A program made the position numbers and the translations under genes. Under the pieces are notes generated by a model that saw nothing but the letters and a program-made list of their open reading frames with translations, did not search any database and was not told the DNA's origin. A stretch of 64,000 bases of DNA, taken from assembly GCA_008638415.1 (NCBI GenBank), contig VWVT01000008.1:279930-343929 (forward strand). The letters are read 5' to 3'. Source of the stretch: Nocardiopsis sinuspersici. GTDB lineage: Bacteria; Actinomycetota; Actinomycetes; Streptosporangiales; Streptosporangiaceae. Shown here piece after piece: positions 41,438 through 50,507 of the stretch (its first letter is position 1; every line of letters starts with the position of its first letter).

Positions 41438-44400
41438 TCAGCCCCGACGGGACTCGATGGCCTCGATGACCCGTGGACGCAGTTCCGCGGCGCGGATGAC
41501 CGCGTCCACGGAGCCGACCTCGACCGCGCGCCGGATGTCGTGCACACGGTCGAAGTCCGCGGCCACCTCGCCGAGCTTCTCCACCCGGACCGACGAGCGC
41601 AGCTCGTCCAGTTCCGCGGTCAGCGCGGCGCGGTCCGCACCGGAGGCTGCGGCGACACGGGCCTCCAGTTCCCGCACGCGCGGGTCGGCCGCGGTACGGG
41701 CGTTGACGTCGCCGGAGAAGACCACCGCGGCGGCGGGGGCTCCGCCGAGCACCGAGGCGAACGAGCCCTCCAGCGCGAGCACGGTCATGTTCGGGTTCAG
41801 CGCCTTCGAGAACACCACGAACGCGCCGCCGTGGTAGCGCGAGATCACGCAGAACACGATGGGCCCCTGGAAGTTCACGATCGCGCGGCCGATCTCGGCA
41901 CCGTACTCCAGTTGCAGCCTGCGCATCGACTCCGGTGAGCCGTCGAAGCCCGACAGGTTCGCCAGCACCACCAGAGGCCGGTTGCCGCTGGCCGCGTTGA
42001 TCGCCCGCGCGGCCTTCTTCGACGACCGCGGGAACAGCGTGCCCGCGGTGTAGGTGTCCGGGCCGTCGGTGGGCGGGAAACCGCGCCGCTGCACCGACCG
42101 CGACTCGATGCCGAGCAGGCACACCGGCGCACCGCCGAGGTGCACGTCCTGCACCACCGCGGTCTCCGCGTCGGCCATGCCCGCCCAGCGCTCCAGCACC
42201 GGGTGGTCCTGGTCGGCGAGCGCCCGCATCACGGTCCGGATGTCGAAGGGCTTCTTGCGGTCCGGGTTGGCCTCGGCGGAGAAGATCTCGCCGACGGTGG
42301 AGAAGTCGCTGCCCTCCATGACGTGCGGGAAGTCGGAGACGTCGCGGTCGACGGAGTCGGTGGTCGTCGTCCGCCGCGGCGCCTCCTCGCCCGGTGCGAC
42401 GTAGGTGTGGGCGTAGTGCGACATCAGCACGTCCCGTGCGGCGGCCAGGTTCGGCGCCCAGTACTGCGCCTGCCCGTTCGGGCCCATCACCCGGTCGTAG
42501 CCGCCGATGCCGAAGTTGTCCTCGGCCGACACGCCGCCGGAGAAGTCGAGCGACTGCTTGCCCGTGAGCACCATCGCCGAGTCCGGCGTCATCACCAGGA
42601 TGCCCTTGGTGTGCATGAGCATCGTGGCCTCGGCGTTCCAGTACGGCTGCGCGCCGACGTTGATGCCCGCGACCACGATGTTGATCTCGCCGCCGTCCTG
42701 GGTGAACTCCACGATCCGCTTGAGCGCCGCGGCCACCCAGTCCATGTTCTCGGTGCCCGACTCCATCGAGATGCGGGCTCCGGCGGAGAGCGCGTACCAC
42801 TCCAGCGGCACCCGCATCCGCTCGGCCAGGTCCAGCGCCGCGATCACGCGGCGGCACTCCGGCTCCGACAGCGCGCCGAGCGACTTCGTCGGGTCGCCGA
42901 GCAGCACCACCCTGGTGACGCCCTGGGGGTGCCGCGGGGTCGGCGTGGTGACCACGCCCGCGACGATCGCCGCGGTGTTGCGCCCCTTGGGCCGGTCGAC
43001 CGGCACCAGCACGTGGTCCTCGTCGAGGTCGTGCTCGACGAAGTCGCCGAGCAGGCCGGTCAGCTCGTAGGGGTACACCGTGTTGCGGCTGCTCGCGCGC
43101 AGCACCTTCTGCCGGTAGTCGTCGACGGGCTCGATCGGCTCGTCCGACGGCTCGCTGACGGTCAGCTCGGTGCCGCCGGCGGCGTCGAAGGAGATGCGCA
43201 CGGCGACCTTGGACAGCTCACCGGTCCCACGGTCGCGCTGTCGCGCGATGAACAGGATCTCCTCCAGCCCGGCGCCCGCGGTCGTCGGCAGCACGCGCCC
43301 GCCGAGCATCTCCAGCTCCGCGCGGGTGATGTCGATCGGCGGCCAGACGTAGACCACGATCCTGTTGGTGTTGAAGCGCCTCCTCGACGGCCGCTGCGCC
43401 TGCGCGCGGCGGATCGAGTCGAGGCAGGCGGCGATGGTGTTCTCGGCCGTCGGCAGCGCGACCAGCCTGCCGTCGTGCTCGCGCAGCTCGGTCAGGTCGC
43501 GTACCTGGGCGAACGCGACGAGGCGGTCGTCCGAGGGGTTCTCCCGCGCCACGCACTGGAAGAGGTAGACCTCCTCGTCCGCGGACGGCAGCCGGGTCAG
43601 GTCGAACTTGCTCAACCGCTCCAGCTGCATGCGCCGGGCGATGTGGGGGTGCAGGCCGCGGATCAGCCGGTCCTCGGCCATCCCGGTGTCCGACGGGCGG
43701 AACGTGAAGTGGTGGTGCATCACCGCGCCGCCCCTGCCCGCGACGGTGGTGGTGATCCGGCGGACCCGGTTCGGCAGCGGGTACACGCTGAGGGCCTCGT
43801 GCAGGGCGGCCGCCATCGCGTCGGAGTCCTCCGGCTGCTTCTCCCAGGCGAGGTAGATGTCGGCGTCGACGTCCTCCTCGCCGTTGGCCAGCTCCGCGAG
43901 CCCGCGCAGCGCGCCGCCCAGCGCGTCGAAGCTCACCGCGGAGGAGGCCACGCGCGAGCCCGCGCGTTCGGCGACCACGAACGTGCAGTCCGCGACCTCG
44001 CTGGTGCGGACACTGGTGAGGCCCTTGTTGCCGTAGTAGCGCCGGGTCAGCACCTCCAGCATGACCGAGTTGTCCAGGTCGGCGCGGACGAGCCGCTGGC
44101 CGAGCAGCCGGACCAGCGGCTCGGTGCTGCGCACCATCTCGGCGATGCGCTCGGCGCGGTCCGGCGCGTCCGGGTGCGCGTCCAGGTGGCGCAGGTGCCT
44201 GCGGACGCCGGCGTAGACGCGGGCGCGGTTGCGGCGCAGCAGCGGCTGGCCGAACCAGGCGAAGACCACGCCGCGCGCGAGGTCGGCGACCACGGGGAAG
44301 CGGACCTGCGTCGCGGCCACCAGCCGCTCCAGCGCCAGACCGGCGGGCTCGCGCAGCGCCTCGTCCGGCGGCGGCTCCCGCAGCCACGTGCGCAGCAGCG

Positions 44401-46903
44401 TCGTGACGACCGTGACGTCGGCGGACACGCGCTGTTGGGCGAGGAAGATCCGGAACACCGCGGCCTCGAGCTCGGGGGAGCGCTCCAGCTCGGTGACCCC
44501 GTAGTGCCCCAGCACCCTGGCGAGCTTGGTCTGGAAGGACGCGGGCAGCCCGGCCCGCTCCACGTCGAGGCTCTGCAGGTAGGTGTGGAAGTACTCGCGG
44601 GGACTGTGCACGTGGTTGTCGCCGTCGCCGCCGTCCTCACCCGCGGGCCGGTTGCGGCTCAGCTCGGCGAGGTCGGTGAGCACGCCGACGAGCTCCAGCT
44701 CCTCGGCCAGCGGCCGGTGGCCGCCCTCGGCGACCGCCCGGCGCGCGGCGAGGTAGTCGTCGATCACCCGGCGCTCGTCGTGCGGGTCGACGTCGAAGCC
44801 CAGCAGCAGGCTGCGCAGGTCCTGACGGCCGCGCGTGAGCCGCTCCCGCGCCGGAACCTCCCCGGCCGCGGCCGGCAGGTCCAGCTCGACGGACTTGGAG
44901 GCCGAGGCGTTCTCGGCCTCGGCGTCGTCGGCCAGCGGCTCCAGCCGCAGCAGCGGGGCACCGGTCTCCACCTGGCTGCCCACGGACACGACGCATTCCC
45001 TCAGCCGCGCCCTGAACGGCGCCCGCAGCACCGTCTCCATCTTCATGCTCTCCAGCACCAGCACCGGTGCGTCCGCCTCGACCTCGGCGCCGACCTCCAG
45101 CGGCGTGGCGACGACGAGTGCGGGCGCGGGCGAGCGGAGGACGCCGCCCTCGTCCCGGCTGACCCGGTGCGTCACGCCGTCCACCTCGACCAGGTGGATC
45201 GGCCCGTGCGTGTCGGTGAGCAGGCGGTACCGGGTGCCGTTGACGACGATCCGCCCGGTGTACCGGTCGAAGCGGTTGAGCTCGACGTCGGCGGTGCGCA
45301 CGTCCCCGCCCGCCTCGACGCCGACACGGAACCGGTGCGCGCCGACCCGCGCGACGCGCACCCGGTAGCCGGCTCCACGCAGCTTGAGGTCCAGCGGACG
45401 GCCGCTCTCGTGCTGTACCTGGGGACGTCCGCCGAACGCCGTCGACAGCAGCCGCTGCTGCTCGACGCGCTCCTCCTCCTCGTAGGCCTCGATGGCGGCG
45501 GCCGCCAGCGCGACGGCGGAGTGCCGGTGCGAGACGAGTCCGCCCTCACCGCGGACGCGGTCGATCCAGCCGGTGTCCGCGCTGGCGTCGATCACCGCGG
45601 GCTGGTCGAGCAGGTCCAGTACGAAGCTCTTGTTGGTCGCGCCGCCCTCGATGACCACGGTGGTCCGCGCCATCGCCCGGCGCAGCCTGCCGAGCGCCTC
45701 CTCGCGGTCGCGGCCGTAGGCGATGATCTTCGCGATCATCGAGTCGAAGTCGGCGGGGATGGTGTCGCCCTCGCTGACACCGGTGTCCACGCGGATGCCC
45801 GGTCCGGCGGGCAGGTCCAGCCGCACGATACGGCCCGGGGAGGGCGCGAAGTCGCGGTCGGGGTCCTCGGCGTTCAGCCGGGCCTCGATGGCGTGCCCGC
45901 GCTCCGCCGGGCGCTCGCCCTCCAGCCTGCCGCCGGACGCCACGTGCAGCTGCGCCTTGACCAGGTCGAGCCCGGTGGTGGACTCGGTGATCGGGTGCTC
46001 GACCTGTAGACGGGTGTTGACCTCCAGGAAGGCGAACAGCTCGTCACCGGGGTGGTAGAGGAACTCGACGGTCGCCGCGCCGCAGTAACCGACCGCGACG
46101 GCCAGCCTCTCGGCCGACGCCTTGAGCTCCTCCGCCTGCGCGGCGCTGAGCACCGGCGACGCCGACTCCTCGATGACCTTCTGGTTGCGCCGCTGCACCG
46201 AGCAGTCGCGCACGCCCAGCGCCCAAGCGGTGCCCCCGCCGTCGGCGATCACCTGCACCTCGACGTGCCGTGCCCCGGTGACCAGGCGCTCCAGGAACAC
46301 GACGCCGCTGCCGAACGCCCGCGCGGCCTCCTGGCTGGTGCGCTCGTAGGCGTCGGCGAGCTCGGTCTCGTCCGTGACCACACGGATGCCGCGCCCACCG
46401 CCGCCCGCGGTCGCCTTCAGCATCAGCGGGTAGCCGATCTCGGTCGCCGCCGCCAGGGCGTCGTCCAGGGTCCGGACCGCGCCGCGGCTCCACGGCGCGA
46501 CCGGAACGCCGACCTCCTCGGCGATCAGCTTCGCGCCGATCTTGTCGCCGAGTCTGCGCATGGCCTCGGCGCTCGGTCCGACGAAGGTGACGCCGATCCT
46601 CTCGCACAGCTCCGCGAACGCCGGGTCCTCCGCGACGAAGCCCCAGCCGACCCACGCGGCGTCGGCGCCGGTCTCCACCAGCGCGCGCTCCAGCGCCTTC
46701 AGGTCGAGGTACGGCCGCGCGGACGCCGGACCCAGGTCGTGGGACAGGTCCGCCTCACGGACGAAGGCGGCCGTGCGGTCGACGTCGGTGTGCAGGGCGA
46801 CGGTCTCGATCCGCTCCCCGGTCTCCGCGGCGAGGTCCCGTACGGCGTGGATGAGCCGCATGGCGGCCTCACCACGGTTGACGATGGCGATACGACTGAA
46901 CAA
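41438..46903 (-). CDS. Single-chain acetyl/acyl-CoA carboxylase (BC-BCCP-central-CT)
   Basis: 1821 residues from a TTG at 46903 with AGGAGG 10 bases upstream; the domain begins immediately (FSRIAIVNRGEAAMRLIHA). Residues 1-450 are biotin carboxylase, with ATP-grasp glycine loop KATAGGGGRGI and EVNTRLQVEHPITE. Lys621 in LESMKMET is the biotin site. Residues about 720-1240 resemble the helical central region of eukaryotic ACC. From about 1275 to the end is carboxyltransferase (YPYELTGLL, FGIGGYDRVMGPNGQAQYWAPN, ISRYHGGAFVVF). Most bacteria split these over several genes. It would make malonyl-CoA or a longer homologue. No adjacent partner gene. Confidence 0.92.
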   Translation of the reverse strand: MFSRIAIVNRGEAAMRLIHAVRDLAAETGERIETVALHTDVDRTAAFVREADLSHDLGPASARPYLDLKALERALVETGADAAWVGWGFVAEDPAFAELCERIGVTFVGPSAEAMRRLGDKIGAKLIAEEVGVPVAPWSRGAVRTLDDALAAATEIGYPLMLKATAGGGGRGIRVVTDETELADAYERTSQEAARAFGSGVVFLERLVTGARHVEVQVIADGGGTAWALGVRDCSVQRRNQKVIEESASPVLSAAQAEELKASAERLAVAVGYCGAATVEFLYHPGDELFAFLEVNTRLQVEHPITESTTGLDLVKAQLHVASGGRLEGERPAERGHAIEARLNAEDPDRDFAPSPGRIVRLDLPAGPGIRVDTGVSEGDTIPADFDSMIAKIIAYGRDREEALGRLRRAMARTTVVIEGGATNKSFVLDLLDQPAVIDASADTGWIDRVRGEGGLVSHRHSAVALAAAAIEAYEEEERVEQQRLLSTAFGGRPQVQHESGRPLDLKLRGAGYRVRVARVGAHRFRVGVEAGGDVRTADVELNRFDRYTGRIVVNGTRYRLLTDTHGPIHLVEVDGVTHRVSRDEGGVLRSPAPALVVATPLEVGAEVEADAPVLVLESMKMETVLRAPFRARLRECVVSVGSQVETGAPLLRLEPLADDAEAENASASKSVELDLPAAAGEVPARERLTRGRQDLRSLLLGFDVDPHDERRVIDDYLAARRAVAEGGHRPLAEELELVGVLTDLAELSRNRPAGEDGGDGDNHVHSPREYFHTYLQSLDVERAGLPASFQTKLARVLGHYGVTELERSPELEAAVFRIFLAQQRVSADVTVVTTLLRTWLREPPPDEALREPAGLALERLVAATQVRFPVVADLARGVVFAWFGQPLLRRNRARVYAGVRRHLRHLDAHPDAPDRAERIAEMVRSTEPLVRLLGQRLVRADLDNSVMLEVLTRRYYGNKGLTSVRTSEVADCTFVVAERAGSRVASSAVSFDALGGALRGLAELANGEEDVDADIYLAWEKQPEDSDAMAAALHEALSVYPLPNRVRRITTTVAGRGGAVMHHHFTFRPSDTGMAEDRLIRGLHPHIARRMQLERLSKFDLTRLPSADEEVYLFQCVARENPSDDRLVAFAQVRDLTELREHDGRLVALPTAENTIAACLDSIRRAQAQRPSRRRFNTNRIVVYVWPPIDITRAELEMLGGRVLPTTAGAGLEEILFIARQRDRGTGELSKVAVRISFDAAGGTELTVSEPSDEPIEPVDDYRQKVLRASSRNTVYPYELTGLLGDFVEHDLDEDHVLVPVDRPKGRNTAAIVAGVVTTPTPRHPQGVTRVVLLGDPTKSLGALSEPECRRVIAALDLAERMRVPLEWYALSAGARISMESGTENMDWVAAALKRIVEFTQDGGEINIVVAGINVGAQPYWNAEATMLMHTKGILVMTPDSAMVLTGKQSLDFSGGVSAEDNFGIGGYDRVMGPNGQAQYWAPNLAAARDVLMSHYAHTYVAPGEEAPRRTTTTDSVDRDVSDFPHVMEGSDFSTVGEIFSAEANPDRKKPFDIRTVMRALADQDHPVLERWAGMADAETAVVQDVHLGGAPVCLLGIESRSVQRRGFPPTDGPDTYTAGTLFPRSSKKAARAINAASGNRPLVVLANLSGFDGSPESMRRLQLEYGAEIGRAIVNFQGPIVFCVISRYHGGAFVVFSKALNPNMTVLALEGSFASVLGGAPAAAVVFSGDVNARTAADPRVRELEARVAAASGADRAALTAELDELRSSVRVEKLGEVAADFDRVHDIRRAVEVGSVDAVIRAAELRPRVIEAIESRRG

Positions 46904-47203
46904 CCCGACCGAGCCTCCTGTAGACCAACGATGTGCGACACCGCGACACGACGGTCCCGGCACTGTTCCACCCTCTCGTCTTCTGGTCCGCGGCGCCATG
47001 TCGAAGACAACGCACTCTGGGCGGTCCCAGTTGTGGAGAACGACCAAAAGCCGTCTGGCGTCCACCCTGACCGGACCGGGAAGGAGGGCGGCGTCACGTT
47101 TTCGCCCCTGCCGCGGCGCGGGCCCGACGCGGCCGGTACGTACCGGCCGGTGACGCGGCGCCGCGACGCGTGCGGTCCGAAGGACGGAGGGAGGGAACCG
47201 GCC
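46904..47203. other. Intergenic, nothing recognised
   Basis: 300 bp between the carboxylase start and the end of the next reverse-strand gene. It must hold the carboxylase promoter. No hairpin or known box was identified with confidence. Confidence 0.4.
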
Positions 47204-48772
47204 CTACAACGCGTGCAGGGAGCGCCAGGTCCGCCTCAAAAGTACCGCCGACGCCGCGGCGGTCACGACCGCTCCCCCGGCCAGGCACCACCACGGACCC
47301 AGGGGACCGGATGCGTACCCCGGAAGGGCCAGTACCGGCCACGCCGGAGGAAGGACGAGCAGGGCCGACGCCCACGGCTGTGGCAGGGCCCACAGCGCCA
47401 CCGGGACCAGCACCATCACGGCGCCGAGGCCCTTGACCACCACGAGGGCCTCGACCTTGTTGGCCGCCAGCGCGGTCATCCCCGCCAGCAGCAGGGCCGA
47501 CTGCGCGGCCGCCAGGATCAGGGCCACGACCGTCCCCGCGGACCACCCCGCCGCCATCAGCCCGCTCAGCGGCAGGGCCACGGCGAGGCCGACCAGGGAG
47601 GCGGCGGTGACGGCCGCCAGGCGGTAGGCGAGATAGGCCCGCAGCGAGAGCGGGGACACGCGCAGGACGAGCAGGACGCCCTCGTCCCTGTCCTCGACCG
47701 CGCGCAGACCGCCCACAACCCCGAACATCATGGGCACGTGCAACAGCACCAGCGCGGCCAGGACCGCGGGCGTGTGGGCCACCAGGTCGAAACCGTGGGA
47801 GTCGGCGAGGAAGTCCGCGACCGGCGGGAACGCCAGCCGGATGAGCAGGGCCAACAGCACGGGCGCCACCAGCATCACCAGCATCAGCGGCCCCCGGCCG
47901 GTGCCGAGGAGGTCGACGCGGACGAACCCCGCCACCGCCGGGAGGGCGCCCCTCCCGGCGGCCCGAGCCCTTCCGACGGCCCGAGCCCTCCCGACAGCGG
48001 GGCCCCGCCCGGACGGCCCGCGCGTGCCCGTGGTCCTCCGCCAGGGCACGCAGGACCCCTCCTCACCGCGCTCGACGCCCCGGCGGGCGACCTCGGCCGC
48101 GGCCACCGCCCACACCAGGGCGTAGAGCACACCGGCGGCCACGACGAGCGGCTCCTGCCCCGGCGAGCGCGGGTCGATCCCCCAGCGGATCAGGTCCGCC
48201 CCCACGGTGGTCGGCACCAGATAGGCCAGCGGATGCGCCACGGCCCCCGAGACGTGCAGCAGCGGGACCAGGATCAGCGGCGCCACGGCCGGGGGCAGCG
48301 CCACGAGGAAACCCGACAGGTCCCGTGCCCGCGCACCGGCCGCCAGGCACACGGTGAGCAGCACCAGGGAGGTCAGCGCCACTCCGGACAGGGACACCCC
48401 CAACGCCCATGCCGTGTCGGCGGGCCGCCCCCGCACCGACACCGCCACCATCGGCACGGCGATGAGCAGGGACAGCGCGGTGAGCACCGTGAGCTTGGCC
48501 GCGACCGCCTCGGCGGCGCGCAGCGGGGTGGCGGCCAGTGCCCGGCGCGCCCCCTCGGTCCGCTCGAACAGCAGCAGGGCCACCACGAACAGCGCCCCGA
48601 AGCCCGCCGTGTCGACGAAGAGAAGATAGGGCGCCACCACACGGGCCGCGCCCTCCGGAACCGCGAACAGGACCAGGGTCCACACCACGCCCAGGCCCAC
48701 GGCCACGGGCACGACCCCGTAGCGCCGCTCCACCCGCCACTCCAGCGCGGTGGCCGCCGACAGGCGCCTCAC
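47204..48772 (-). CDS. ABC exporter permease, fluoroquinolone/ABC-2 style
   Basis: 522 residues from a GTG at 48772 overlapping the ATPase stop (GTGA). Two clusters of about six hydrophobic segments are joined by a basic linker of about 50 residues (RTTGTRGPSGRGPAVGRARAVGRARAAGRG). The linker contains a small DNA repeat and may vary between strains. Each half has the ABC-2 pattern near its second segment (LLFERTEGARRALAATPLRAAE; LRAVEDRDEGVLLVLRVSPLS). Substrate unknown. Confidence 0.82.
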   Translation of the reverse strand: MRRLSAATALEWRVERRYGVVPVAVGLGVVWTLVLFAVPEGAARVVAPYLLFVDTAGFGALFVVALLLFERTEGARRALAATPLRAAEAVAAKLTVLTALSLLIAVPMVAVSVRGRPADTAWALGVSLSGVALTSLVLLTVCLAAGARARDLSGFLVALPPAVAPLILVPLLHVSGAVAHPLAYLVPTTVGADLIRWGIDPRSPGQEPLVVAAGVLYALVWAVAAAEVARRGVERGEEGSCVPWRRTTGTRGPSGRGPAVGRARAVGRARAAGRGALPAVAGFVRVDLLGTGRGPLMLVMLVAPVLLALLIRLAFPPVADFLADSHGFDLVAHTPAVLAALVLLHVPMMFGVVGGLRAVEDRDEGVLLVLRVSPLSLRAYLAYRLAAVTAASLVGLAVALPLSGLMAAGWSAGTVVALILAAAQSALLLAGMTALAANKVEALVVVKGLGAVMVLVPVALWALPQPWASALLVLPPAWPVLALPGYASGPLGPWWCLAGGAVVTAAASAVLLRRTWRSLHAL

Positions 48773-49623
48773 AGCTTCTCCCTGGTCACGGCGGCGAAGA
48801 CCTCGTCCAGCGACGCCTCCCGCGTGTGCAGGGTCTCGACCGCGCCCCGCGCCAGCAGCCGCTGGAGTTCGGTGTCGCCGGTCAGGGCGCCCATGGGGAA
48901 CTCCCGCGTTCCCTGCCCCCGCACCTCGGCCACGAGCCCGGGCCGCCCGTGGTCGAGCCTGAACCCGCGCGGGGTGTCCACCGCCGCGATCCGCCCCCGC
49001 ACGACGAAGGCCACCCGGTCGCACAGCAGGTCGGCGGTGGCCATGTCGTGCGTGGTGAGGAAGACCGTGGCACCCGCGTCGGCGGCCGCGCGCACGACCC
49101 CGCGCAGCAGGGCGGCGCGCACCGGGTCCTGGCCCGACGTGGGCTCGTCCAGGAACAGCAGGTCGGGCCGGTTGACCAGGGCCCGGGCCAGGTTCAAACG
49201 CATGCGCATGCCCTTGGACAGGTCGTCGGCCCGCCGGTCGGCGGCCTCCGACAGGTCCACCCTGGCCAGGAGCTCGTCCGGGTCCTCGACCGGCCCCCGG
49301 TAGAGCGAGGCGAAGGCCGCCAGGTTCTCCCGTGCGGTGAGCCTGCCGAACCCCGCGGGCAGCTCGAACCCGACCCCCACGCGCTCGAAGTAGTCCTGCC
49401 CCCACCGGCGCAGCGGGCGCCCCAGGACCCGCACCTCGCCCTCGTAGCGGCGCAGGAGGCGGGTCAGCACCTTCTGGGTCGTGGACTTCCCGGCCCCGCT
49501 CGGGCCGAGGAAGCCGAAGACCTCGCCCCGGGACACCGAGAAGCTCATCCGCTCGACGGCGGGCGCCTCGCTTCCGGGGTAGCGGACACCCAGGTCCTCG
49601 ACGGTGACGACCTGCTCGGCCAT
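48769..49623 (-). CDS. ABC exporter ATPase
   Basis: 284 residues from the ATG at 49623 with GAGGAAGAAG upstream. Walker A GPSGAGKST, signature region LSKGMRMRLNLARAL, Walker B LLFLDEPTSGQDP and switch histidine in LTTHDMATADLL. All catalytic residues present. The FERVGVGFELPAGFGRLTARENL Q-loop segment is typical of ABC-2 exporters. Pairs with the permease gene it overlaps. Confidence 0.9.
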   Translation of the reverse strand: MAEQVVTVEDLGVRYPGSEAPAVERMSFSVSRGEVFGFLGPSGAGKSTTQKVLTRLLRRYEGEVRVLGRPLRRWGQDYFERVGVGFELPAGFGRLTARENLAAFASLYRGPVEDPDELLARVDLSEAADRRADDLSKGMRMRLNLARALVNRPDLLFLDEPTSGQDPVRAALLRGVVRAAADAGATVFLTTHDMATADLLCDRVAFVVRGRIAAVDTPRGFRLDHGRPGLVAEVRGQGTREFPMGALTGDTELQRLLARGAVETLHTREASLDEVFAAVTREKL

Positions 49624-49795
49624 GGGCACTTCTTCCTCACGGGGGAACGGCCTCGGCGAGGCCGTCTGGCGTCCCATTGTCCACCGCCGGGGCCGGGCCG
49701 CCCGGGCGAGCCCGGACGAAGTCCGGGAGCGGGACGGGCGGCGGCCCGGAGGACGCCTCCCTGCGCCGCCCCGTGGGCCGCGGCCATCCCGGGGA

Positions 49796-50437
49796 CTACG
49801 GCTTGGGCACCCGCCGGGCGACATGGTCGGGCACCTCCACACCCGGTGCCAGGTCCGGGGCCGGCTCCGGCTCACCGAACACCTGCCGCACCGGCAGCAC
49901 ACCCGCCCACACAGGCAGGCCGTGGTCCTCCTCATCGCCCGACGGAGGCCCGGTGCGCACCTTCACCGACGCCTCCTCCAACGACAGCGCCAGCACGCGC
50001 GTGGCCGCCATCTCCTTGGCGCTCGGCCGACGGACCACGTCCCACTGCCCGGGAGCCAACTGCTCGGTCAGCGCGCGCAACCCCTCCCACCGCTCCCGCT
50101 CGTCCGTGACCACGCGCGGCACACCGTAGACCACGGCGGAGCGGTGGTTGACCGAGTGGTGGAAGGCCGACCTGGCCATCACGACACCGTCCAGCAGGGT
50201 CACGGTGACGCACACCTCTCCGCCCGCGCGCAGCGACCGCGCCCCGGTGGAACCGTGCAGGTAGAGGGTGTCGCCGACGCGCCCGTACCCGGTGGGCACC
50301 ACCATGGGCGCGCCGTCGACGACCACCCCCAGGTGGCAGACCATCCCCGCGTCCAGCAGGGAGTACAGGTCCGCGCGGTCGGTCCGGGCCTTGTGCTTGC
50401 CGCGGCGGAGTCTGGTGCGTTCTGTGGTGGAGAGCAT
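49796..50437 (-). CDS. Pyridoxamine-phosphate-oxidase-like flavin-binding protein
   Basis: 213 residues. The split-barrel FMN fold is suggested by LLDAGMVCHLGVVVDGAPMVVPTGYGRVGDTLYLHGSTGARSL and by SAFHHSVNHRSAVVYGVPRVVTD. This is the actinobacterial Pyridox_ox_2 group, which may bind FMN, haem or F420. It is divergent from a MocR regulator 34 bp away, which probably controls it. Role in vitamin B6 metabolism is an inference. Confidence 0.85.
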   Translation of the reverse strand: MLSTTERTRLRRGKHKARTDRADLYSLLDAGMVCHLGVVVDGAPMVVPTGYGRVGDTLYLHGSTGARSLRAGGEVCVTVTLLDGVVMARSAFHHSVNHRSAVVYGVPRVVTDERERWEGLRALTEQLAPGQWDVVRRPSAKEMAATRVLALSLEEASVKVRTGPPSGDEEDHGLPVWAGVLPVRQVFGEPEPAPDLAPGVEVPDHVARRVPKP

Positions 50438-50454
50438 GGCGCTAGCCTAGGAAG

Positions 50455-50507
50455 CAAGTGGACACCCGACCATGGCCACTTCTTCCCGAAAGCGAAAGAC
50501 CACTTTG
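50455..50507. promoter_or_regulatory. Repeated CCACTT sites of the MocR regulator
   Basis: CAAGTGG (50455), CCACTTC (50476) and CCACTTTG (50500) place one inverted and two direct copies across the divergent promoter and the first codons of the MocR gene. MocR/PdxR proteins bind such repeats. Confidence 0.45.

Noticed and set aside
42140-46009. Forward open frame of about 1290 codons
   Set aside because: It is exactly antisense to the carboxylase, which has all its catalytic motifs; the forward translation is low-complexity.
46052-49303. Forward open frame of about 1080 codons
   Set aside because: It crosses the carboxylase start, an intergenic region and the antisense of an ABC permease, and has Gln/His/Arg-rich composition without domains.
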